Assembly (NCBI RefSeq): GCF_026151205.1
Contig: NC_087073.1
Span: forward strand, 12,741,578-12,805,577
Direction: 5' to 3'
Origin: Bolinopsis microptera
Taxonomy: Eukaryota > Ctenophora > Tentaculata > Lobata > Bolinopsidae
DNA length: 64,000 nt
Below are positions 12,264-50,501 of the stretch, in pieces. How positions within the stretch are numbered: position 1 is the first letter of the stretch; each line of letters opens with the position of its first letter. Both the position numbers and the translations under genes were made by a program. The notes beneath the pieces are model-generated. The model saw only the letters and a list, made by a program, of their open reading frames with translations, did not search any database and had not been told where the DNA came from.

Positions 12264-14040
12264 TATTAGAAATAATTTCAGTTGCGTTTAAAATGAGTGA
12301 TGAAAGTTTCTTAGACAAAATTTAGTTGATCTGAATCACTTCTGTAAGCTCTACCTTGCATTAAACTGTTATAATTCATTGCCGCGACAAATCAAAACAT
12401 TCTCCTAAACACTGGTTCTAATGTTCGAATCTTCTTGTTAGTTCTAGAATGTCTGCCACAATCTCAAACGGTCTAGACATACTTTGCACGACTCAATTAA
12501 ATTAAAACCACTGCAGTTCAAAAACCTATTGCGTATTGTATTTGTAAAAATTCTAGAGTTAAATAAAATGATTATATTTGCCTGCTAAAGTGTTATCAAT
12601 ATCAATGACTAAAGCCCCCAGTGAAACAAACGCTGCAAATTTAAACGATAAAATTACGATCACTCTCTATCACAAGCATCAATGCTACTCTAATCACTTT
12701 ATGCAACTCGGTGTATTTGATCATGTTCGTGAGATTCAGATTTTAACAATTGAACATCTCACGGAACAAACTTATGCAACACATTTTAACAAACGGTTAC
12801 TTTCGGAAGTAACCGGTTACTGTAAGGAGGTGGTTACTGTAAGGAGGTGTTAATAAGCTTCAAAAGTGCTGAACTTATTATTTATCAGAGTATACATTAT
12901 TGTAATATTATGTGGGGTATACATCGTTATTTTATCAAATTCATTAAACTATGTAGCATTTCCCACAAGCATGTACAAGCATTAGTTTGAAGTTGGGCGC
13001 ACTAAATTTGGCATACTTTGGGTAGCCGATGGCAAATTAAACTTTAGAATTGATTTTGAATGTTGTGGATAAATTACAAACGGGTCATTTCTGTACTGTG
13101 GACGTTTTAATTCGAATTTAATTGACCGCAAGTGTGACGTCCAATTCAACAAGTTTATCTAATTCTAGAGTTTGGCTAATTCTAGAATTTGGCTAATTCT
13201 AGGATTTGTGGCAATACTATCTTAGATTTTCTTCTTTAATTAGACCGAATCAGACAGTAGAATCAGACATCCTCATATAATAGTAAATTCTCTCTCATTA
13301 AGACAGCCTCATATGCGGGCGTTTTAATGACCGGGATTACTGATGACCGGGATTACTGATGATCTAATTTATGGAGATATTTAGGTTATCTCCTAGTAAC
13401 CTGAGTACATTTTCGTGATTAAGCCACCATAACCTGACATACTGCGCAAAGGGTACATTCATCACCTCTTGTGAAATGTGTACCAATTTCCTTATACCAC
13501 ATTGTAATTTTGTACATCTCATTCCTGTGCGAGCAATATAGTTTGCTAATAGCAAGGTTCGCGAGCATGTTCAAGTGATGATAAAAATTGAGGAAGAGTA
13601 GGGACATGAGCGTAGAATGTGTATACAAGTGTAGTAAAATGTAGTCATTAGTGACTTTTTTAGTGAACAACCCTGGTTACTTATCAAGGCACCATCTAAG
13701 AGAGCCTCAAGAGTGAGGAGTGAATAGTGAGTAGTGTCACATACCGCCATATCTCGATTGTTGCACTGGCAATTGTCTTGTCCTTAATAAGATGGTGAAC
13801 CTGTTTATTGTGTAGCCGATGTACAGTGTACAGTTCAGGAGGACTGTACAGATCAGCTTACTCTCTTCAATAATGAGATTGAATGTAAGCGCAGTGTGTA
13901 CGTATGACATGAGGATGTACGTATATATAATACTTAATTACTAATTACACACATTTCCCGATGCCCAGCTGCAAGATCTTGGAGTGACCATCGTCTGGCC
14001 GCTTAGTCACTTCTCATCTGAAAATAGATTGTAAAAAAAA
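12264..14040. other. Non-coding stretch with small tandem duplications
   Basis: No gene is supported. Short exact or near-exact duplications occur: 17 bp twice at 12815-12848 (ggttactgtaaggaggt), 17 bp three times at 13159-13209 (ctaattctagarttggc-type) and 16 bp twice at 13329-13360 (gaccgggattactgat). Confidence 0.55.
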
Positions 14041-14216
14041 GTGTATAGGCTGAATCCCCTCTAAACTGAAACCATTGTTCAGTAAAGTAGAGGATCCTTA
14101 AATCTGAATTATATTGCAGAGATGTGCCACAATGAAGATTTGGTAAAATTTCTTACTTTAGTCAATTTTAAAATTAGTGATGACCTATGACAAAATCTTA
14201 AACACACGGTACATTC
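14041..14216 (+). repeat. 176-bp direct repeat, left copy, flanking the minisatellite
   Basis: This segment matches 16737-16912 in the same orientation over its whole length with roughly 85 percent identity by eye. It runs from gtgtatag to aaacacacggtacattc. It ends about 75 bp before the 21-bp minisatellite. Confidence 0.8.
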
Positions 14217-14290
14217 ATGAGTATTTACAAGTGCCCGGTTAATCTAGACAAGTGTTACGTATCAGAGTGGACCGAGTACGGAAAGTCATT

Positions 14291-15810
14291 GTACAAAACG
14301 CGTGAGACTCCCTATAAAATGTGTGATACTCCCTATAAAACGCGTGAGACTCCCTATAAAACGTGTGAGACTCCCTATAAAATGTGTGATACTCCCTATA
14401 AAACGCGTGAGACTCCCTATAAAACGCGTGAGACTCCCTATAAAATGTGTGATACTCCCTATAAAACGCGTGAGACTCCCTATAAAACGTGTGAGACTCC
14501 CTATAAAATGTGTGAGAATCCCTATATAAAATGTGTGATACTCCCTATAAAACGTGTGATGCTCCCTATAAAACGCGCGAGACTCCCTATAAATGTGCGA
14601 TACTCCCTATAAAACGCGTGAGACTCCCTATAAAATGAGTGATACTCCCTATAAAACGTGTGATGCTCCCTATAAAACGCGTGAAACTCCCTATAAAACG
14701 AGTGAGACTCCCTATAAAACGTGTGAGACTCCCTATAAATGTGTGATACTCCCTATAAAACGCGTGAGACTCCCTATAAAATGAGTGATACTCCCTATAA
14801 ATGTGTGATACTCCCTATAAAACGAGTGAGACTCCCTACAAAACGTGTGATGCTCCCTATAAAACTCGTGAGACTCCCTATAAATGTGTGATACTCCCTA
14901 TAAAACGCGTGAGACTCCCTATAAAATGAGTGATACTCCCTATAAATGTGTGATACTCCCTATAAAACGCGTGAGACTCCCTATAAATGTGTGATACTCC
15001 CTAAAAAACGCGTGAGACTCCCTATAAAACGAGTGAGACTCCCTATGAAACGTTTGATACTCCCTATAAAACGCGTGAGACTCCCTATAAAACGTGTGAG
15101 ACTCCCTATAAAATGTGTGAGAATCCCTATATAAAATGTGTGATACTCCCTATAAAACGTGTGATGCTCCCTATAAAACGCGCGAGACTCCCTATAAATG
15201 TGCGATACTCCCTATAAAACGCGTGAGACTCCCTATAAAATGAGTGATACTCCCTATAAAACGTGTGCTGCTCCCTATAAAACGCGTGAGACTCCCTATA
15301 AAACGTGTGATGCTCCCTATAAAACGCGTGAAACTCCCTATAAAACGAGTGAGACTCCCTATAAAACGTGTGAGACTCCCTATAAATGTGTGATACTCCC
15401 TATAAAACGCGTGAGACTCCCTATAAAATGAGTGATACTCCCTATAAATGTGTGATACTCCCTATAAAACGAGTGAGACTCCCTACAAAACGTGTGATGC
15501 TCCCTATAAAACGCGTGAGACTCCCTATAAATGTGTGATACTCCCTATAAAACGCGTGAGACTCCCTATAAAATGAGTGATACTCCCTATAAATGTGTGA
15601 TACTCCCTATAAAACGCGTGAGACTCCCTATAAATGTGTGATACTCCCTAAAAAACGCGTGAGACTCCCTATAAAACGAGTGAGACTCCCTATAAAACGT
15701 GTGATACTCCCTATAAAACGCGTGAGACTCCCTATAAAACGCGTGAGACTCCCTATAAAACGAGTGAGACTCCCTATAAAACGAGTGAGACTCCTTATAA
15801 AACGAGTGAG
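14291..15810 (+). repeat. 1.5-kb minisatellite of about 72 units of 21 bp, each with TATAAA
   Basis: The unit is ACTCCCTATAAAACGCGTGAG, with variants ACGTGTGAT, ATGTGTGAT and ACGAGTGAG and some 20-bp units that shift frame. A higher-order period is visible: the landmark tgtgagaatccctatata recurs after 605 bp (14511 and 15116), and the landmark ccctaaaaaacgcgtgag after 647 bp, a difference of two units. Because 21 is a multiple of three, long frames such as TPYKTRETPYKMCD stay open on both strands; these are not credible genes. Confidence 0.95.
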
Positions 15811-17860
15811 CATAAAATGCTCAAATACTGGTGACCACGCCCACCCTTCCTTGCTTTGGACAGAGAAAGGACTGCCAAGTTCCTCCTTGTAATCACACTT
15901 GTCAGGTTCGTTTTTAGGCCAGCTTTGATTTGCATTTTTATCTGTCAGCTTTGTTTTTAACCGTCAGCTGAGTATTTTTCTGTCTATTTTTATCACTATC
16001 TGCCAAGTTATTGAATTTTTCTTATTTAATCATAAATCGCTAGCTTATGTTTTTTAAGAACTAACAAGTAAAAAAGTCAGTAATACTGATTTTTCAACTA
16101 AACCCTCAAACTACGATACTACAAAATAAAGGAAAGAGAATTTTCTTCATGGTCGTCATCTCGACTTCTTAGTCATCTTATGAAAAATATATGCAATTTA
16201 TAAATTTTACAGTTTTTTCAACACTATTTAAAAAGTTTTTCCATAACGAAGCAATAAAACTGAACATTTACACAATATCATAAACGTTCTATTTTATGTC
16301 AAAATGTTTCCAATTTAATGGCTGTGATTGCAAGGAATTGTGTTAGCAGATGGACTACTAAATTACTATTAGGGTGAAAAAACAGTATAGAGGAATTTGT
16401 CACTTGTATTCTCTTCTCTGATTCACGGTTTCTCATATCATTTAGAATACATTTTTCATCTGCACCACCTACTGCACCACCGTACTACTAATCTTATCGC
16501 AAGAATATTCCCGGACAAAATCCGTTGCACTTTTTATCTGACTCCTAGAGAGTTCCACCGTGGCGTTTAGATGTCTCAATTCACCCTGAACAACTGTACT
16601 TAAAACAATTGTTATTTTACCACCGTACGATACGAATCCGTGTGTTTCACTTCTTATCTAGAATGGATTCTACCACATTTTGTTTGAAGGAATGAAGGTT
16701 ACTGGTTAGACATACATTTTGCATCTTCATTCATAAGTGTATAGACTAAATTCTCTTTAACCTGAAACCATTGTTTAGTAAAGTAAAGGGTCCTTAAATC
16801 TTAATTATATTGCACAGGTGTGCCACAATGAAGATTTTGTAAAATTTCGTACGTTGGTAAATTTATAAATTAGTGCTGACCTATGACAAACTCTTAAACA
16901 CACGGTACATTCCATAAGAATGGTTATAATTTACCGATTTGTTATCGCAAAAATACAACCTAGCATGAAGCATCTTGCTTTTACCTTTTCTCGGAGACCG
17001 GAATTGGGAATGAAGCTGATCACGTGACCACTCTGCGATTTAAACGGAACACGCTAAGTTTCTTTTTGCAATCCTATCAACGCATCACGTGAATATTATT
17101 CGCGCGCGCTCGCGCTTTCCATTAATTGGCGGCTTCGGTCCGGGTTATGCGGCATGATTTTGACGTGAACTCTGTACGCAGCAGCAGTATAGTAACTGTG
17201 TAGTGTGTCAAGATAAGAGTCAACACAAGAGCTTACATCATAAATATTCCGCTAATAATAACTAACTTTTACTCGCAGGCGGTAGCTCTTATACTTCATG
17301 GCCGCAATTCTGTTTTCGAACTTGGGTGAAGTTTTTTCCAACAATCTTACCATATATTATATGGTTTATTATTTGTTGTAAACTACAAAGAAAAATAAAT
17401 TTTCGACCAACCCCCAACACCCCCACCCCCGGATTACGGCCCTGACGAACTTATTCTTCACTTAAAGCAACCCATTGTTAGTAAATTAAAGAAATTGCTC
17501 AACATAGAATATTCTGTACCAAAATTTCACAATTATTACGTAATTTTTCCTCCAGTGACCAACTAGTCTGTTGACTATGGATGGCATAAGACATGACACA
17601 ATTGAGGTACTGCAAGTTAGATTCCAGGAAAAAGCATTACAAATTGGAAAATCACCAAAATGTTCCATTTTCTGTTTTGACACTGTTTCCTCCACTAGCC
17701 TACCAATTTAAGTCAGTTAACTACAGATGGCATTGTGAAGACCTGTTTATTCAATATTTTTCACAAATTTTTTTGTCTCCCCTTTTTAATCTTCAACTAG
17801 TGTCGAAAAAATTACAAATGATAATCTTTACTTAACACGCTAAGTTATAATCAATATATA
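15811..17860. other. Non-coding region between minisatellite and XPO6
   Basis: AT-rich DNA with a short GC-rich patch (gcgcgcgcgctcgcgc at about 17100). No gene is supported; the frames at 17486-17835 have no recognisable features. It contains the right copy of the 176-bp repeat. Confidence 0.5.
16737..16912 (+). repeat. 176-bp direct repeat, right copy
   Basis: Diverged direct copy of 14041-14216, including the shared landmarks ttatattgca, gtgccacaatgaagatt and aaacacacggtacattc. The two copies bracket a 2.5-kb interval that holds the 21-bp minisatellite. Confidence 0.8.
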
Positions 17861-17969
17861 TCTATATACAAGAGCGAAGAATGACAATAAAAATGTGGTA
17901 AAAGAAAATAAAATCCTCCTATTATTATAAAAATTTAACCACCTACAATATCACACCGAGAGTGAGATA

Positions 17970-17975
17970 TTTATT
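17970..17975 (-). promoter_or_regulatory. Polyadenylation signal of XPO6
   Basis: AATAAA on the minus strand (TTTATT on plus), about 40 bases after the XPO6 stop codon. Confidence 0.65.
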
Positions 17976-18015
17976 CATAAACAAGGCAGCACATAGAAAA
18001 AGCACATGTAAAATG

Positions 18016-45074
<27,059 letters not shown>

Positions 45075-45731
45075 CTAATATTGATGGTTACTCTCGTTTT
45101 TGTGCTAAAATAATATACCCTACTGAAAATATTCAGTTATCTTTAGACGTTTATTCTTAATCATATTGTATCTTTAAAAATGTGATCGATATAAAATTAG
45201 TTGAAACTGTGTAACATAAATTGATATGAAACGCAAAAATTTTGAGAATATGAATTCCGAGTGAATGTGACTGAATAATTGAGATTATCGAATTAAGATA
45301 ATTTATAGCGTTATGATATTTGTAATAGATGCTAATTTCGGATTGAAAAATTTACAATACAAGATACAAGTTCATGGCACTAAGAAAACACCGTTGTAAG
45401 CAAGAAAATACCATTCATCAATTATTAAATGTACAAAAATTGCAAACAATAACAAGCAAAAACCAAACAAAATGTGATGAACGATATTCAGTAAGCTAGA
45501 TACGACAATGTTGTAAGAATTAAGCCCTAACACCTCAGCTTCAGTTCTCTAACTTTTACTTAATACAAAGTAACACCTTTTCATGCTGGTTGGTACATAC
45601 TTCGTAACCAACTGTAATCGCCAAATTCCGCTATTTACCAATTTAACCTGAACTTTGACACTACAGCAGCAATATCATCGCTATTCTCAAATTTTAACAT
45701 TTGGTCACTTATGTTACCAAGTATCTTTCCT

Positions 45732-46490
45732 CTATCCATCACCATCTGATAATTCTGATGGTATTTGTTTTTTGACTTCTCGCCGTTTGACCGTTACATC
45801 ATCATACAGTGGTAACATTGTTTTTCGGAGTCTTTTATTTTCCTCATCTACTCCTCTTCTACTGTTTTTGTGGTGTTTATTTGGAACTTTCTCAGCTTTT
45901 TTCTTCGCCTCAGCTAAGAATTTACGCTGATTTCCACGTTGCTCTGGTGTCCGATCTGGTTTCAGATAAACACCATCGTGAATTGAGTTTTTCAGATCTT
46001 TTGATTTATTGAGCAGATTCGTTACAACTGATGAACTTTCCAACCAAACCTTGACTGGCCTCTCCTTGTTTCCGCCTGGCCTCCCAAGACGCTCGGCTTT
46101 AAATGTGGGTTTCATCCCGAGCAATAAAAATATCTCTTTCACTACGACATCAAGATCTTCACTCTCTGACTCATCAAGTCTGAATATCATAAGGTTTTTA
46201 GTCCTATCCACAAAAGTGCGCTGTTCGTTTTGTCCCTCTTGAACTTTATTCCTCATTTCTGCTATTATTTTACGATGTTCTGTGCGTTGTTGCACGTGTT
46301 CAGGAGCCTTTGGAACTGAGGATAAATAACGAGATGAGCACGTGTCATGGTGAGCGAGACAATTCCTGTTGAAATGATGAGGATAGGGTGTGGAATGGAG
46401 ATGCTGAGCGGGGGGAACTGCTTTTCTAAACACAGCTGAGACACAACATCTGGAGGTGGTCTGTGTGATTCTTTTAAGAGTTGCTGTCAT
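45732..46490 (-). CDS. Chimeric gene: mitochondrial leader of a rhodanese fused to a retrotransposon ORF1 domain
   Basis: 252 residues, single exon. Residues 1-62 are a diverged copy of the leader of the two rhodanese genes upstream (MTATLKRITQT, AVPPAQHLHSTPYPHH, CSSRYLSSV). The rhodanese domain is absent. From residue 63 the protein becomes a coiled-coil-like stretch and then an RRM-like LINE ORF1 module (KNLMIFRLDESESEDLD, AERLGRPGG, RPVKVWLES), followed by the ORF1 C-terminal signature VYLKPDRTPEQRGNQRKFLA and a basic tail. The frame is intact. The acceptor aatttcag one base before the ATG is also shared with its paralogues. It may be a domesticated fusion, or a LINE insertion into a third rhodanese copy that happens to remain open. 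Confidence 0.75.
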   Translation of the reverse strand: MTATLKRITQTTSRCCVSAVFRKAVPPAQHLHSTPYPHHFNRNCLAHHDTCSSRYLSSVPKAPEHVQQRTEHRKIIAEMRNKVQEGQNEQRTFVDRTKNLMIFRLDESESEDLDVVVKEIFLLLGMKPTFKAERLGRPGGNKERPVKVWLESSSVVTNLLNKSKDLKNSIHDGVYLKPDRTPEQRGNQRKFLAEAKKKAEKVPNKHHKNSRRGVDEENKRLRKTMLPLYDDVTVKRREVKKQIPSELSDGDG

Positions 46491-46956
46491 ACTGAAATTA
46501 AATACTGTGTTTAATAGTAAGCTAGACGCCAGATGTTATAGGTTAATGGTTACTTGAGAAGTAATTCAACACAGGACACGTAATGAGTTTATCATACATA
46601 CCAAAACAGATGGAAGTAGATTAAAATCAACTCAAGATCCAAAAACATGCCGATCAAAAGATTCATAATATCGAACAACAACAAAAAAACTAAACATTTC
46701 CTAAGTATAATTTGTAGAAAAAACTATCAATTAAATAAAATAGAAACCGCCAAAATAAAAGAACTACAGTCTAAATTTAATGATATCAATTGTGTCTTAT
46801 CACACAGTGTGTCGTAATAATCCACCTCCTGCAAGGTCACATTTCAATCCTGACGACGATTAACACATGTTTATTGAAAGCTTCTACAAGTTAAACCATC
46901 GTATCTCTTATATGTTTCTAACCCAACTCCATTCAGTTCAATCCTACAGTTTCAAT

Positions 46957-47457
46957 TTATTTGTTGTGGAAAACTTCGTTCCAAGCCACCATACCACCCT
47001 CGAGATGCCTCGGATTCTCTAACCCAGCTTGCAGAGCCAAAGACACCGCTTTCATACTTCTGATACCAATTCTACAAATAAAGACAGTATTCTGATCAGG
47101 AATGTTTTCTAATTGCGCGTGTAGATCACCCAGAGGAATGTTCATAGCACCGGGTAACAAACCAAACTCTAACATCTCTTCTGGCTGTCTGACATCAACA
47201 ATATTACACTTGTCCAGTATCTCGCTCAGCTCTGCTGGTGAGAGGTTAACGTTGTAATCAGGTGGCTTTGCAACTGAAGAGAGATAACGGGTTGAACATG
47301 AGTGATGGTCTACAAGACATGTCTTCTTTAGTTGTCCAGGGTGATGAGGGTAGGATAAGGTGTGGAGTTGATGAGCGGGGGGAGCTGATATTCTGATCAG
47401 AGCTGGAGCATACCATCTGGCGGCTGTTTGGGTGATTCTTTGAAGAGTTGCTGTCAT
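46957..47457 (-). CDS. Mitochondrial single-domain rhodanese, active-site loop variant
   Basis: 166 residues, single exon. An N-terminal region rich in Arg, Ser and Ala without acids (1-65, MTATLQRITQTAARWYAPAL) looks like a mitochondrial presequence. The rhodanese domain follows: LSPAELSEILDKCNIVDVRQ, PGAMNIPLGDL and catalytic Cys128 in the loop CRIGIRS. The usual loop in this family, and in the neighbour, is CRSGNRS, so Ser-to-Ile and Asn-to-Ile changes alter the anion-binding loop. Family members transfer sulfane sulfur, for example thiosulfate:glutathione sulfurtransferases. An acceptor ends one base before the ATG, and AATAAA overlaps the stop codon. Sulfurtransferase activity may be reduced. 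Confidence 0.82.
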   Translation of the reverse strand: MTATLQRITQTAARWYAPALIRISAPPAHQLHTLSYPHHPGQLKKTCLVDHHSCSTRYLSSVAKPPDYNVNLSPAELSEILDKCNIVDVRQPEEMLEFGLLPGAMNIPLGDLHAQLENIPDQNTVFICRIGIRSMKAVSLALQAGLENPRHLEGGMVAWNEVFHNK

Positions 47458-47948
47458 ACTGAAATTTAATAGTGGTTAATAGTGGGCTAGGCGTCAGATT
47501 TAATTGGTAAGTGGTTGTATGTAATTCAAGACAGGACGCAAATTCAAAAGTTTACCATGTAAGTTAAAACAGAAGGAAGTTGATTGGACAAAAATAAACA
47601 CATTTTAGGTATAATTAGCAATATCATATTAAATGGCTACCAAGCGCATCAACTAAAAAATTATTAACTTATCAACAATCAACATGCATAAACGATAATT
47701 AATATATTAAAGAGAAAATAAATATTCAAATTAAAATAACGTCGAAAAACTTTGTACAAAACTATCAAAAAAATGTGATCTGACTTTTACCAAATACAAA
47801 TTTACAGCATTTTAAACCAATGTACTTTTTATTACTTAACCACTAGAAAACCTGTGTTTGTGACATAGCAATCTTATCTTATCCAAATGTTTCAATGGTC
47901 ATATAATATATATAATAATATATAGGTGATCAAAAGACTGAAAAGCCT

Positions 47949-48449
47949 TTACTTCTTGTGGAAATCTTCATTCCAAGCCATCATACCACCCTGAAGATGC
48001 ATCGGTTTTTTAAACCCAGCTTGGAGAGCCAAAGAAATCGCTTTCAAACTCCTGTTCCCACTTCGGCAAATAAAGACAGTATTCTGATCAGAAATGTTTT
48101 CTAATTGCGCGTGTAGATCACCCAGAGGAATGTTCATAGCACCGGGTAACAAACCAAACTCTAACATCTCTTCTGGCTGTCTGACATCAACAATATTACA
48201 CTTGTCCAGTATCTCGCTCAGCTCTGCTGGTGAGAGGTTAACGTTGTAATCAGGTGGCTTTGCAACTGAAGAGAGATAACGGGTTGAACATGAGTGATGG
48301 TCTACAAGACATGTCTTCTTTAGTTGTGCAGGGTGATGAGGGTAGGATAAGGTGTGGAGTTGATGAGCGGGGGGAGCTGATATTCTGAGCAGAGCTGGAG
48401 CATACCATCTGGCGGCTGTTTGGGTGATTCTTTGTAAAGTTGCTGTCAT
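47949..48449 (-). CDS. Mitochondrial single-domain rhodanese (thiosulfate sulfurtransferase-like)
   Basis: 166 residues, tandem paralogue of the gene at 46957. The presequence is almost identical; the rhodanese domain has the canonical loop CRSGNRS with catalytic Cys128 and ends GGMMAWNEDFHKK. The size and layout fit TSTD-type proteins that handle persulfides in mitochondria. Only this copy keeps the standard active-site loop, so it is the best candidate for the ancestral function. An acceptor (caatttcag) ends one base before the ATG. Confidence 0.85.
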   Translation of the reverse strand: MTATLQRITQTAARWYAPALLRISAPPAHQLHTLSYPHHPAQLKKTCLVDHHSCSTRYLSSVAKPPDYNVNLSPAELSEILDKCNIVDVRQPEEMLEFGLLPGAMNIPLGDLHAQLENISDQNTVFICRSGNRSLKAISLALQAGFKKPMHLQGGMMAWNEDFHKK

Positions 48450-49028
48450 ACTGAAATTGAATACTGTGTTTGCAGTTAATGCAAATGGCTACTATACATC
48501 TTTATGTACAACACATGACACATATAGACAAGCTTATCTTGATACATAAAACATAGGGAAGTAGATTGGAGTATTGGACAAAAAGTATAAATTGTGTAGT
48601 TAAACTTGGTGTTTTGTTGCCATTCTGGATCCCAATTCCCCCCTTTGTTAGCTATTTCTAATAAAACAAGCATAAGCATTTCTAAACCCCCTCTTCCTAG
48701 CCTCTTCCGTATTATGTGAACGATCCCAAAGCAAGAAAAGCTCTACTAAGTAGGGAATCTCAAACTTTAAATGTATTGCACAACATCATGTTAAATATAA
48801 ATAGCAGGGGAGTGTAATGTACATTGTACAGGATATAATACATTTTTATCTTGATGACAGCAGACTGTCTTCTATCAGCTGTTTTTAAGGTCTGGTATTC
48901 ACACTGCACCCTTTTCATCACCCATAAAAATAAATTACCCCGAGAACCAATCATGCTACCTATATTATATAATAAATAAATGCACATAATCTTCATTTAC
49001 AAATGAAAATGTAATCCAACACTCACCA
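48450..49028. other. Spacer between rhodanese and ALKBH4 genes
   Basis: AT-rich 579-bp interval. No gene is supported; it should hold the ALKBH4 3' end. Confidence 0.45.
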
Positions 49029-49805
49029 TTAAACTAAAACAGAAGCTAACTCAATAATTTTCTGTCCCTCGTGTGCCCTCTCACCAATCATGAATTGCTC
49101 AGAAAGTTCCCTAAAAGTCACTGATATTCTTCTAGATTGAATGTCCTCCCTGGCTATGGCGTGTTTCCACACAAATCTACCATCTCCACTCATTGTTATT
49201 AGAGATCTCCGAGGCAAGGGCACTTTGATACAGTTATCCTCATCTTTAAAGTACATGTAAGAGTATGATAATAAGTTTATGATAATTAAACGTTCGCCCC
49301 AAAGCCAGAAGTCGTCAAAATGAAAGTCGATAGAGGAGCCAAGTTCTGGCTTATAATCTAAATTACACTGCTCAACTGGAATGAAATCTGCGAGTTCACA
49401 GATGTCTGCTAGCCTATCCCGGAGGTAATGAGAATACTTTGGGAGTCCCTCAAACTTGTCAAGCTTGAGTTTCTTCCTCTTGTAATTAGCACGAGGTCCG
49501 TAGTCTTGTTTAAATCTGCCAGACTGTGAAGCTAGCCACTCTCCTTGGTCGATGTCTTCAACCAGTTTCAGTTCCTCTGCCTCAGACATAAAATCGAGAT
49601 AAACCCTCACACCCTTGAGGTCGACATTACTAGTGTTATTTAAACTATGTGGACAGGAAATTGATGTGTTGCAGTGCACACAAAAAAGTTGAAATTCCTC
49701 TACAGGTTCAGGGAGACATTCTGCTTTAATTGCAGCTACACGATCAGAGTGTTCACAAAGTTTGCAGTAGCGAATACCTTTACATCCACAAGCATGAGCA
49801 GTCAT
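49029..49805 (-). CDS. ALKBH4: ALKBH4-like Fe(II)/2-oxoglutarate dioxygenase
   Basis: 258 residues, intronless (human 302). The N-terminal Cys motif CGCKGIRYCKLC is specific to ALKBH4. The dioxygenase core has KQDYGP, PVEQCNLDYKPELGSSID, iron ligands His162 and Asp164 (HFDDFWLWGERL) and His215 (WKHAI), then RRISVTFREL, where an Arg binds 2-oxoglutarate. ALKBH4 is reported to demethylate monomethyl-lysine of actin and to act in actomyosin function and DNA N6-methyladenine metabolism. A second Cys cluster (CVHCNTSISC, 42-51) lies between the motif and the core. The acceptor acttattcag ends 16 nt before the ATG. Note that XPO6, an actin exporter, lies in the same gene train. Confidence 0.93.
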   Translation of the reverse strand: MTAHACGCKGIRYCKLCEHSDRVAAIKAECLPEPVEEFQLFCVHCNTSISCPHSLNNTSNVDLKGVRVYLDFMSEAEELKLVEDIDQGEWLASQSGRFKQDYGPRANYKRKKLKLDKFEGLPKYSHYLRDRLADICELADFIPVEQCNLDYKPELGSSIDFHFDDFWLWGERLIIINLLSYSYMYFKDEDNCIKVPLPRRSLITMSGDGRFVWKHAIAREDIQSRRISVTFRELSEQFMIGERAHEGQKIIELASVLV

Positions 49806-50501
49806 TATTACTTTTGTTGCCCTGAATAAGTTTGGTTTCAGATGTCGTTTGGAAATGTGATGACAGTGAAAGTAATGTAGTCAGAGAACTTTAAATTGAT
49901 AAAATTTTGCAGTACGAAATTATTCACTACAGTAATTTAAATTGAAATTGAAATATTAAGGGAAATTTGGATTAAAAAATCATGGGCATTATGGTAAAAT
50001 GTTTGTGTTTATATTACAAAATTTAAAACTTAATCATTGTTGAATTTTTAAGCAAAATAAATTAAAAGTAATATCTGACCCCTGCGGCCCTGCTCTTGTA
50101 TGACCACTATGCCAGGTGCCCAATATTTTTTACTTAAATAAACATAACTAAAAGGTAATTAACAGCATTGATATTTAAGAGAAGGGGCGTATATAATTAT
50201 CTTCTAGTACTACTATTGAATTGAAAGTCCCTCCAAGGAGGCTACAACCCCTAATATGCATTGAAGGAAGGGTAGCAGACTCTGGGTGTCACAGTCAGCG
50301 CAATCCCCATGATTGCCCACGAGAACCATATTAACAGAAGCTTGACTACCTTTTCTACTTAACATTAATTAAACCTGAAATTTGTAAGTTAAAAATAATG
50401 ATAATAAAACCAGTTAAAACTACAAATCTGTATGTTTTTGTATTAAGTCATGCAAAATGCGAATACTTTAAATTAAGTCCCTTTTTCACAGATTATAATC
50501 T
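49806..50501. other. Spacer between ALKBH4 and vWA genes
   Basis: AT-rich 696-bp interval; contains the ALKBH4 leader acceptor and the vWA gene 3' flank. No coding region is seen. Confidence 0.45.

Noticed and set aside
14217..15892. Long TPYKTRETPYK-type frames across the 21-bp array as a repetitive protein gene
   Set aside because: The repeat length is a multiple of three, several frames on both strands are open alike, and 20-bp units shift frame repeatedly.
45655..46242. Plus-strand frames opposite the leader/ORF1 chimera
   Set aside because: They show no recognisable domain or start context; the minus-strand frame has clear homology on both halves.
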